A DNA stretch of 21,810 bases from a bacterium UBA6115 (GTDB lineage Bacteria; Bacillota_A; Clostridia; Christensenellales; Aristaeellaceae), in assembly GCA_002428405.1 (NCBI GenBank), contig DIWD01000026.1, positions 1-21,810 on the forward strand, given 5' to 3'. The number at the start of each line of letters is the position of its first letter. Position 1 is the first letter of the stretch. Under the pieces are notes generated by a model that ran no database searches, was not told where the DNA came from, and was given only the letters and a program-made list of their open reading frames with translations. Below are positions 14,747 through 21,810 of this stretch, piece by piece. The position numbers were made by a program, and so were the translations under genes.

Positions 14747-15913
14747 TTATCCGCGGTCTTCCCTCTTGATCAACTCAGCAAACCTCTCCGCGATATCCGG
14801 GTCAAACTGCTTCCCGACCCCGTCCATAATAGCCTTGGCCGCGATTGCTCCCCTTTTTTCCGACGCTGAATCGGTTCGGTTCAGCACGCGGTCATATGTC
14901 TCAACCACTGCGATGATCCTTGATATCAGTGGGATTTCCTCCCCTTTCAGCCCCCTGGGATAACCTTTGCCGTCCCATCTTTCGTGATGGCCGTAAATGT
15001 ATTCAGCGATGTCCAGCGTGTCGTCAAACAGGTTGAGGATGCGATAGCCGACAATCGGATGCTGCCGTATCTTCTCATGTTCTTCCTCCGTCAGGGCCAC
15101 CAGGGTATCTTTCGCCAGGATATCGGGATCCAGCGTTATTTTTCCAATATCGTGAAGGAGAGCCACGCACTGCAGTTTGCTGATCTCCGCGTCGGAAAGG
15201 CCTATCGAAAGGCCCATCTCAATGCTGAGTTGCCCCACGGCCTCCGCGTGCCGTCTCTCCCCGTCGTTCTTTGAGAACAGAACATACGCAATCGTGTCAA
15301 TGACATCTTTGTTGACGGACTGGCGGTTCATCGTCTTGTCTTTGTACATCGCGTTTTCCGCGTTGGCCATCACCACATCCAGTGATTGACCTTCGTTTGT
15401 TTTTGTGTCGCTGCCTAATGAAATGCTGCCATTAATGGCTTCAACACGGGTATTGCGGATCCCCTCCCTGATCCGCGCCAGGATCCCTGCTGTTTCCTCG
15501 CTGTGGGTATTGGGCAGGAGAATGATAAACTCATCTCCGCCGACGCGCATGATGACCCCCTTTTCACCGCAGGACTGCAGGAGGACTTCCGAAAATTTCC
15601 TGATGAGCTCGTCTCCGGCTTCATGACCGAAAATATCATTCGTCAGTTTCAGCACATTGATGTCCGCATAAATGACAGACAGGGGCAGGTTGCCCGGAAC
15701 ATCCATGCTGTGGCGGTTCTCTTCAAAATATCTTCTGTTGAACAGCCCCGAAAGCGGGTCATGATAGTACTGATAACGGATTGCTTCCTCTTTTTCCTTG
15801 CGTTGGCTGATATCCAGAAAGGTGATCACCCCGCCGGTGACATTCCCGGCAATCATTTGGGGAAAGGAACGGTATTCAACGGGAAAGGCGATCCTGTCGC
15901 TCAAATCGCCCAA
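14747..15913 (-). CDS. GGDEF and HD-GYP c-di-GMP turnover protein, 5'-truncated
   Basis: The open frame has 388 residues. Residues 1-45 are only the last part of a PAS domain (FPVEYRS, then TGGVITFLDIS). Residues about 46-200 are a GGDEF domain with intact GGDEF (125-129) and no RxxD inhibitory site at the usual place. Residues about 215-385 are an HD-GYP domain with H254-D255, HHERWDGKGYP (309-319) and HPIVG. The usual A-V-x-D-x-Y-D reads AVVETYD, so one probable metal ligand is Glu. GGDEF makes c-di-GMP and HD-GYP degrades it; both may work here. The frame has no normal beginning: its first start is a TTG at 15913 with no ribosome site. A membrane helix fitting the missing N-terminus lies just upstream in another frame. 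Whether the protein is produced is doubtful. It is the last gene of the minus-strand operon. Confidence 0.75.
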   Translation of the reverse strand: MGDLSDRIAFPVEYRSFPQMIAGNVTGGVITFLDISQRKEKEEAIRYQYYHDPLSGLFNRRYFEENRHSMDVPGNLPLSVIYADINVLKLTNDIFGHEAGDELIRKFSEVLLQSCGEKGVIMRVGGDEFIILLPNTHSEETAGILARIREGIRNTRVEAINGSISLGSDTKTNEGQSLDVVMANAENAMYKDKTMNRQSVNKDVIDTIAYVLFSKNDGERRHAEAVGQLSIEMGLSIGLSDAEISKLQCVALLHDIGKITLDPDILAKDTLVALTEEEHEKIRQHPIVGYRILNLFDDTLDIAEYIYGHHERWDGKGYPRGLKGEEIPLISRIIAVVETYDRVLNRTDSASEKRGAIAAKAIMDGVGKQFDPDIAERFAELIKREDRG

Positions 15914-16068
15914 TATTTTTCTGCTGTTCTTGTTGCCGAGGACATCCAGCCCGCGAAAATCAGGGAACTGATGCCAATGATGGAGATCAGCATTGCGGTG
16001 ATGAACACCCTCCTGATTGTCCTTCTGCTTGACACCTTTCTTTGACTGCTGCTCAAAATCAGAACCAT
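15901..16068 (-). pseudogene. N-terminal membrane-helix fragment of the broken GGDEF/HD-GYP gene
   Basis: Two bases after the TAA of the EAL gene, an ATG opens a 55-residue frame ending at TGA 15901-15903. It has a basic N-terminus and one strong helix (VFITAMLISIIGISSLIFAGW), then SSATRTAEKYWAI. This is what the start of a membrane-bound sensor looks like. The downstream 388-residue frame overlaps it by 13 bases in another phase and begins in the middle of a PAS domain. The simplest reading is one ancestral gene that lost its sensor region and the first part of its PAS domain by an out-of-frame deletion. A separate small membrane peptide is less likely. The AAGG before the ATG is too close to be ideal; a TTG four codons later has better spacing. 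Confidence 0.5.
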
Positions 16069-16070
16069 CC

Positions 16071-18566
16071 TTACGTATTGGAAACTGCCCGTTTATTCAG
16101 AAACTCTATCGCCTGCTCTTCATCAAGGGGCCTGCTGAGAAGAAACCCCTGCATCCTGTCACATCCGCAGCTGAGAAGATACTGCTTTTGCTGTTCATGC
16201 TCCACGCCTTCCGCCGTAACATAGTGTCCCATTTTGTGCGAAATGGAGATGATATCGCTGGTGATGGCTTTTTCAGGTTTGATAAACATCAATGCCTTGA
16301 TGAAGGATCTGTCAATCTTGAGGTTGTTGACATTCAGCTCCCTTTCCCGCTCCAGCGAGGAATAGCCTGTACCAAAATCATCAATGGCAATATGAATGCC
16401 GGATCCTTTCAATTCTCCAAGGATCCTGTTCATCGCCTGATAGTTTGACGCAAAAACTGATTCTGTCACCTCCAGGGTGATGTTCCCGGGGAGAACTCCG
16501 ATGCTGCCGATCAGTTCAAACAGTCTCTCTGTAAAATCGCCGCCCAGCAGCTGAATGGCTGAGATATTGATGGAAATGCCGACATCGTGATGCCCGCTGT
16601 GATTCAACTTTTTCAAAAAGACGAGCGCCTGGCGGATAATTTTCTGGCCTATGGGGATGATCAGCCTGTTTTTTTCAGCATATGGGATGAATTCAAGCGG
16701 CGGAATCAGGCCGTAAGCGGCAGAACGCATCCTGGCCAGAGCCTCAAATCCGCAGATCCGATCTGTTTTAAGATCCATGATCGGCTGATACTGCAGGAAT
16801 AACCCGCCATCCTTTTCATCCTCAATGATGTGGGCCAGTTCGTGCTTGATCTCTTCTTCGCGAAGCACCTGTTCTTCCATTTCCGCATCATAATAACAGA
16901 CACTGAAATCCCTGCCATAAACCTCGATCGCTTTCTCCGAGGCAATCAAAAGCCGCTGCAGAAGTCTGTCAACGGACTCCTCCCTGCCTTGTTCTATTTC
17001 CACAACCCCAATCCCGCCGCCGATCCTTTCACTGGAAAGCAGAAGCCTCAGCGTGCCCGCCAGGTTGTCGCAGAATTGTTTCAGCCCTTCCTTGCCCTGA
17101 TAATCCTTCAGGTAGAAAACATAGCGGTTTTCATAGGTGCGAAATAGTTTCCTTTTGAGGGAACAGTAATGGCTAAGTGAATCAGCGACCTTCCTGACCA
17201 GATCCTGAACGTAATGAAAACCAAAGGTCGTGGTCAATGATTGAAGGCCGCTCAGGTTGATGCTCACCAAAGACTTCTCCCCGTCTGTCTCTTGCTTCAG
17301 ATCCGCATCAAGAAGGCTTTCAAGGCTGTTGCGGTTGAACAGGCCTGTCCATCTGTCATGTTCATTGCTGTATTTGAGGGAGTTTTCTATTGTTTTTCTA
17401 TCAGTAATGTCAATGATGATCCCCTCGAGCGCCTCCACCTCCCCATGAATGTCAAAAATGCCTTCCGCCATTTCGAGGACCCATTTGCGTTCTCCCGTGG
17501 CTGTAATGATCTCATACTCTGACTTCAGGGATTGCCGCTTTGGCAGGATCTTCTCCCATTCATCCCTGAGTCTCTCACGGTATTCCGGCGCGATGATGTC
17601 ATTGAAGGACAGTACTTTATTGCCAATCAGGCTTTCCGGCGGATAACCTGTCAGCTCAAGGCAGCGCCTGGAGATGAACTCCATTGTCCACTCAGGATCA
17701 TACCTGCATCTGTAAGCCATTCCGGGAAGGTTGGAGAGAAGGACGGATTTTGCCCGCTCGCTCTCTATGAGTTCCGCTTCAGCGGATTTACGCCTTGTAA
17801 TATCCTGCACAAGGCAGATGTGGTTGTTCCGGTGTCCGTCCGACAAACTTAAAAGAGCAACAACAATGAAAGCCCAGACGATGGAACCGTCAGGCCTGAT
17901 GTACCGCTTCTCCATGGAATAGGTGTCAATCTCCCCTTCCAAAAGCCTTGTAAAACTTTTGATTTCACCTTCCAGATCATCCGGATGCGTGATTCCTATC
18001 CAGCCCAGCTTATTCAGCTCTTCCTGTGTCCTGCCGGTGATCTGCTCATACATTGGATTGACCTTTATAAAATCACCAGGTTCATCCGATGACGGTTTCT
18101 GCCCGAAGGTGATGACGATGCCGATTGGCGCTTGCATAAAAATCATGTCAAAGGTCAGTCCCTGTTCATACAGCTCACTTTCAAGCGCCTGTTGGATCCT
18201 GAGCAATTCAATATGGATATTGATCCTGGCATTGAGAGAATCAAAATGGATGGGCTTCCTGATATAGTCCACCGCGCCAAGCTGCAGACCCTTTTTTTCG
18301 TTTTCCAGCTCGTCATAGTTCGTCAGGATGATGATACGGGGTCTTTTCCCCCTGTCATTGGGCTTCATCGCATTGAGCACCTGGAAACCATCCATCTGCG
18401 GCATATTCAAATCAAGGATGACCAGGTCAATGTCCATATGCTCCTTCATCATTTCCATGGCTTCAAGCCCGTCACAAGCCAGCAGTACATCATGGCTGCT
18501 GAGCATCTTCCTGATGATGAGGCGATCTGAAGCGGAATCATCGACGATCAGAATTTTGGGGAACAT
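16071..18566 (-). CDS. response regulator with EAL c-di-GMP phosphodiesterase (REC-PAS-PAS-GGDEF*-EAL)
   Basis: This 831-residue cytoplasmic protein begins with a receiver domain (1-125) holding the acidic pair D9-D10, phospho-acceptor D52, T82 and K104. Two PAS domains follow (about 135-265 and 275-400), each ending in a D-I-T-x-R-K motif. The GGDEF domain (about 405-560) has lost its signature; the expected site reads YENRYVF, so it should not make c-di-GMP. The EAL domain (about 585-825) is intact, with FEALAR, NIS, EVTES, IDDFGTGYSSL, KIDRSFI and AEGVE, so it should cleave c-di-GMP to pGpG. The ATG has AAGGAGG seven bases upstream and lies inside the end of the kinase gene (19-base overlap). 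That strongly suggests a cognate pair in which the kinase phosphorelay controls this phosphodiesterase. Confidence 0.92.
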   Translation of the reverse strand: MFPKILIVDDSASDRLIIRKMLSSHDVLLACDGLEAMEMMKEHMDIDLVILDLNMPQMDGFQVLNAMKPNDRGKRPRIIILTNYDELENEKKGLQLGAVDYIRKPIHFDSLNARINIHIELLRIQQALESELYEQGLTFDMIFMQAPIGIVITFGQKPSSDEPGDFIKVNPMYEQITGRTQEELNKLGWIGITHPDDLEGEIKSFTRLLEGEIDTYSMEKRYIRPDGSIVWAFIVVALLSLSDGHRNNHICLVQDITRRKSAEAELIESERAKSVLLSNLPGMAYRCRYDPEWTMEFISRRCLELTGYPPESLIGNKVLSFNDIIAPEYRERLRDEWEKILPKRQSLKSEYEIITATGERKWVLEMAEGIFDIHGEVEALEGIIIDITDRKTIENSLKYSNEHDRWTGLFNRNSLESLLDADLKQETDGEKSLVSINLSGLQSLTTTFGFHYVQDLVRKVADSLSHYCSLKRKLFRTYENRYVFYLKDYQGKEGLKQFCDNLAGTLRLLLSSERIGGGIGVVEIEQGREESVDRLLQRLLIASEKAIEVYGRDFSVCYYDAEMEEQVLREEEIKHELAHIIEDEKDGGLFLQYQPIMDLKTDRICGFEALARMRSAAYGLIPPLEFIPYAEKNRLIIPIGQKIIRQALVFLKKLNHSGHHDVGISINISAIQLLGGDFTERLFELIGSIGVLPGNITLEVTESVFASNYQAMNRILGELKGSGIHIAIDDFGTGYSSLERERELNVNNLKIDRSFIKALMFIKPEKAITSDIISISHKMGHYVTAEGVEHEQQKQYLLSCGCDRMQGFLLSRPLDEEQAIEFLNKRAVSNT

Positions 18567-21500
18567 TCTTCATCCTCCTTGAGCGGATCATCCCGCTCCA
18601 GATACCTTATATCCCTGTACTCCACGATCTCGCCAAGCAGCCTCTTCAACAGGTCCAGGAACTTGTTTTCTAGAGCGGGGATCTCCTCTACACTCAGGTC
18701 ATGCAAAGCATTCTGGAGCTTGATGGAGATGCGGAAAACTGCATCAGCCCCGATGCTGCCCGAACTGCCCTTTACCTTGTGCACGATCCGTTCAGCATCC
18801 GTATATCTTTTTTCCAGGACAGCCAGGGAGAGCATGTCCCCGGTATTCAGGTTTTCATCATAATATTCCAATAAAACCTGGCGGTAAATATCCGCGTCGC
18901 CCCCAAGATTCCTCAGGCCGGCAGAGACGTCCAGAACCCGGGACCCGTTTGCCGCGCCGTTCCTCTGGCTTTCAAGGATACCCCTGACGGTCCTGATAAA
19001 AAAGTCAGGGTCAAAGGGTTTGCTGATATAATGGTGGATCCCGCTTTGCTCGCATTTATCCTGAACGCCCATGATGACATCCGCGGTCATTGCGATGATG
19101 GGAACATCTGTTGAAATCTTCCTGATTTCCGCTGACGCTTCATAACCGTTCATGACCGGCATATGTAGATCCATCAGAATCAAATCAATGCTTCCCCTGT
19201 GTTTTTCAAACAGGTCAAGCGCCGCTTTCCCGTTATCGGCCAGAATAGAATCAATGCCGGACTGCTGAAGAAGGGTTTTTACGATAAGCTGGTTTGTCTT
19301 GTTGTCTTCCGCCAGCAGCACCATAAACGCCTTGTCGGGATTGGGGGCGGCACTGACGCTGCCTTTGTCCGGCTTTGCGGCCGGAGTCGTCCCTGCCTTG
19401 AATATGTCAAGGATGACATTCAAGAGCATGGAAGGGATAAATGGCCTTTCAATACCCCCGTCAACACCGAATTCCTTAAGTTTCTCAAACAAATCATCCC
19501 TCATCATTGGCAGGATCATGATGATTTTAGGTTTGCTGGCGATTTTCGCGTTGTCCCTGATGGATGCTGTGAAGCGAAAGCCGCCTTCAGAGGGAGCGTT
19601 GTCATCCAAAATCAGCAAATCATATGCCTTGCCGGATTTGTCCATTGCGGTTTCAAGCATGTCCATAGCTTTAGTCTGCGAATTGGCCAGTTCGCAGCGA
19701 ATACCAAAAGCGTTCAGGTAGCTCCCTGTCAGGCTGATGTCTGCCACAGCTTTTTCCAGAACCAGCGTTTTAATGCCTTCAAGGCGGCCGGCAGTCAAGG
19801 TTTCCACACTCTTCTCTTCCTTTTCCGTATCAACATTCAGGAAAAGATGAATGACAAAGCAGGAGCCTTGTCCCGGAACGCTGGAAACCCGGATCCTTCC
19901 TCCCATCAGATCCAGCAGGTTTTTAACGATCGACAAACCCAGCCCGGATCCTCCAAAGCGGCGGTTGATGCTGCTGTCGCCCTGGATGAAAGGCAGAAAA
20001 AGCTTGTTGACCTGCTCTTCTGTCATGCCGATTCCCGTGTCCTTCACTGTGAATACAAGATGAACCTGATCACTCTTCTTCTCCTCCAGCCCGATTTCCA
20101 GGGATACCTCCCCTTCTGTTGTAAACTTCACCGCGTTGTTGAGGACATTGAGGAGTATTTGTTCGATCCGTTTTGGATCGCCGAAAAACCACCCCGGCAG
20201 ATTGGGGTCTGTTATTATTTTAAGCGCAATGCCCTGTTCGTCAATTCTGTATGAAATGATATTGACGACCTCTTGAATTACCTGGCCGATGTTGAAGGAT
20301 GTGATCTCCAGATCGACCTTTCCCGCTTCAATTTTAGAAAAATCAAGGATGTCATTGATAATATTCAGCATGTTGCCGGACGCCTGGGTAATACGGCTGA
20401 TATACATATTCTGCGTCGGTGAAATATCTGTTTTCTTAAGCAGATGGGCCATCCCCGTAATGGCGTTGAGCGGCGTGCGGATTTCGTGGGACATTCTGGC
20501 TAAAAAGCTGGATTTGAACTCATTCGCCTCATCAGCCGCCTTTTTGGCGATTTCAAGGCTGGCCTGAGCCTTCTCCCTCTCCCTGACCTCTTTTCTCAGC
20601 CGGACATTCCAGAAGATGGAAACGGCCAGGATGACTGCAGCAAACGCGCCGGCGACCGCAATGGCACGCATGATGCGGTCCATGTCAATGTCTGATTCCA
20701 AATCGATCCACTTGCTGTTGATGGCTAATTTTTCTTCCTCAGTGATTGTATCCAGCGCCTTGTCAACAATGCTGATCAGTTCAGGCCAGTCTTTACGGGC
20801 GGCAAAATACAGCGCCTGCTGGTTCTCATTTTCAAACGCGATGAACTTCAGGTTTGTCAGAGCGTTTGTCACAATCAGATAATTCGAGGTTGCAAGGTTC
20901 CCGATATACGCCCTTTCCGAACCGTTTGCCACAGCCGTGAGCGCTTCTTCGGCGGAGTCATACAGGCTCAGGTTGATTTTGGGATATGCCAGCAGATAGC
21001 TGTGATGGGAACTGTTCCTTTGCACTGCCACCGTCATCCTGTCAAGGTTGCTGATTCCGGAAATGCCCATTTCCGAGTCCCTGATGACGATGACGCGCTT
21101 TGAGAAATAATACGGCTTTGAAAAAAGAAAATGCTCCGCCCTGTCTTCTGTCAGTGAAATAGCGGGCATCGCGTCAAGCTCCCCAGCCAATGCCTTTTCG
21201 TAAGCTTCGGGCCATGTCAGGCCTTTCCGCACCTCAAAGCGCAATCCGGTTTTCTCCCTGATGATGGAGAGATAATCCGCTGAGATGCCACGATGCTCTC
21301 CATCCTTGTCAATGAACTCAAAGGGTGTAAACGCGGGGTCCACCCCCAGCTGAATGACAGGGTGGGCCTGCATGAAAGCAAGCTCCTCCTCTGTCCAGGA
21401 AATACCGCCGCCATCGGCGAAGCCGGAAACCAATACAACAGCGGAAAGAAAAAGTGACAGGAACAGCAGCACAATCCCTTTTTTTATCAATGGATACTGG

Positions 21501-21619
21501 CAAAAAGCTGCCTCTCCCGCCCTTTCCCTCTTTAAGCATTGTTCCGCAATCATTGCTCCAGGATTCCTCTCGTGGCTATACCGCAGACTGTCCATGCCGG
21601 TTCCGGAATGAATCGCCAT
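18548..21619 (-). CDS. hybrid sensor histidine kinase (SBP_bac_3-HisKA-HATPase-REC-REC-Hpt)
   Basis: The 1023-residue protein has a membrane helix at about 46-66, then a periplasmic-binding-protein-type sensor (72-306) of the BvgS/amino-acid-binding class (GVDPAFTPFEF at its start), and a second helix at 317-337. HisKA follows with H378 in MSHEIRTPLN. The ATPase domain has NVLNNAVKFT, DTGIGM and GGSGLGLSI. The first REC (about 615-740) keeps LLILDD but lacks the N-terminal acidic pair and the conserved Lys, so it is decayed. The second REC (766-880) is intact, with EDN, D817 and the K-P pair. A C-terminal Hpt domain has H947 in HKVKGSSGSIGA. The expected relay is H378 to D817 to H947 and then to the REC of the EAL protein. 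The ATG at 21619 has AAAGGA four bases upstream. The ligand is probably a small polar metabolite. Confidence 0.93.
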   Translation of the reverse strand: MAIHSGTGMDSLRYSHERNPGAMIAEQCLKRERAGEAAFCQYPLIKKGIVLLFLSLFLSAVVLVSGFADGGGISWTEEELAFMQAHPVIQLGVDPAFTPFEFIDKDGEHRGISADYLSIIREKTGLRFEVRKGLTWPEAYEKALAGELDAMPAISLTEDRAEHFLFSKPYYFSKRVIVIRDSEMGISGISNLDRMTVAVQRNSSHHSYLLAYPKINLSLYDSAEEALTAVANGSERAYIGNLATSNYLIVTNALTNLKFIAFENENQQALYFAARKDWPELISIVDKALDTITEEEKLAINSKWIDLESDIDMDRIMRAIAVAGAFAAVILAVSIFWNVRLRKEVREREKAQASLEIAKKAADEANEFKSSFLARMSHEIRTPLNAITGMAHLLKKTDISPTQNMYISRITQASGNMLNIINDILDFSKIEAGKVDLEITSFNIGQVIQEVVNIISYRIDEQGIALKIITDPNLPGWFFGDPKRIEQILLNVLNNAVKFTTEGEVSLEIGLEEKKSDQVHLVFTVKDTGIGMTEEQVNKLFLPFIQGDSSINRRFGGSGLGLSIVKNLLDLMGGRIRVSSVPGQGSCFVIHLFLNVDTEKEEKSVETLTAGRLEGIKTLVLEKAVADISLTGSYLNAFGIRCELANSQTKAMDMLETAMDKSGKAYDLLILDDNAPSEGGFRFTASIRDNAKIASKPKIIMILPMMRDDLFEKLKEFGVDGGIERPFIPSMLLNVILDIFKAGTTPAAKPDKGSVSAAPNPDKAFMVLLAEDNKTNQLIVKTLLQQSGIDSILADNGKAALDLFEKHRGSIDLILMDLHMPVMNGYEASAEIRKISTDVPIIAMTADVIMGVQDKCEQSGIHHYISKPFDPDFFIRTVRGILESQRNGAANGSRVLDVSAGLRNLGGDADIYRQVLLEYYDENLNTGDMLSLAVLEKRYTDAERIVHKVKGSSGSIGADAVFRISIKLQNALHDLSVEEIPALENKFLDLLKRLLGEIVEYRDIRYLERDDPLKEDEECSPKF

Positions 21620-21682
21620 TTTGTCCTTTCAGACCAAATTCAATCCCTGCGCTCCAGGCAAGAAACTGTTTCCCGACAGGAA

Positions 21683-21720
21683 GCGCTTTATACCATAGAT
21701 ACACCGGATGATCAAAGCGC
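21683..21720. repeat. inverted repeat GCGCTTT/AAAGCGC framing the signalling promoter
   Basis: GCGCTTT at 21683-21689 and AAAGCGC at 21714-21720 are perfect inverted copies whose centres are 31 bases apart, about three helical turns. They overlap the -10 and -35 hexamers respectively. This geometry would suit a dimeric repressor or an autoregulatory response regulator. Part of each arm overlaps the promoter consensus, so coincidence is possible. Confidence 0.4.
21687..21715 (-). promoter_or_regulatory. promoter of the signalling operon
   Basis: On the minus strand TTGATC (21715-21710) and TATAAA (21692-21687) are 17 bases apart, with TG at the extended -10 position. Transcription should start near 21680, giving a leader of about 60 nt. 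A 7-bp inverted repeat overlaps both hexamers (see the next entry), which suggests regulated initiation. Confidence 0.65.
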
Positions 21721-21810
21721 CGTTCATTTGACTGGATAATCATTTTTTGTGTATTTGTATTCTACATGATAAGAGGACAAACCGCAAGTTATGCCAGGCA
21801 GATCCGATCA

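Noticed and set aside
19199..20254. 351-codon open frame on the plus strand
   Set aside because: It lies entirely within the kinase gene, shows no recognisable domain, and the kinase motifs on the other strand are unambiguous.

Overview
The window reads as a chromosomal piece of a Gram-positive-type bacterium, most likely Bacillota, probably Clostridia. The grounds are strong AAGGAGG-type ribosome binding sites, sigma-A-like promoters (TTGACC/TATAAT), GTG and TTG starts, a lipoprotein signal, a DivIVA-like coiled-coil protein, and secreted proteins anchored by one N-terminal helix. The genus cannot be read from the sequence. No rRNA, tRNA, CRISPR array, insertion sequence or phage gene was seen.

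Layout. (1) Positions 1-1445: a possible gene tail, then a minus-strand ArsB/NhaD-type permease with a hairpin terminator and an extended -10 promoter. (2) Positions 1446-1854: a divergent control region with two tandem promoters firing rightward into a leader of about 180 nt. (3) Positions 1855-12158: a tight plus-strand operon of seven genes: a tail-anchored protein with a sigma-region-2-like head; a DivIVA-like coiled-coil protein; a lipoprotein with a decayed NodB domain and an SGNH domain; a processive GT2 polysaccharide synthase resembling hyaluronan/chitin-type synthases, with an N-terminal c-di-GMP-binding PilZ domain; a membrane-anchored NodB-like protein with a lectin-like tail; a secreted GH18-type glycosidase; and a protein with three NodB-like modules. 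(4) Positions 12159-14745: a promoter-bearing gap, then a second triple-NodB protein, a diverged duplicate of the first. (5) Positions 14747-21619: a minus-strand signalling operon transcribed toward the synthase operon. It encodes a hybrid histidine kinase (SBP-HisKA-HATPase-REC-REC-Hpt), a REC-PAS-PAS-degenerate GGDEF-EAL phosphodiesterase, and a GGDEF/HD-GYP protein whose 5' part looks broken.

How it may work together (inference). The kinase senses a small extracellular ligand and passes phosphate through its Hpt domain to the REC domain of the EAL protein. That changes local c-di-GMP, which the PilZ domain of the synthase reads to switch polymerisation and export of an amino-sugar-containing polysaccharide. 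The NodB and GH18 proteins would deacetylate, bind or trim the polymer outside the membrane, and the SGNH domain may handle O-acyl groups. Eight NodB-like modules are encoded, but only the last module of each triple-domain protein keeps the full set of catalytic residues. The combination of a PilZ-fused HAS/NodC-like synthase, serial pseudo-deacetylase modules, and DivIVA-like and sigma-like membrane partners matches no exopolysaccharide operon I can name. It is the best candidate here for an undescribed system.
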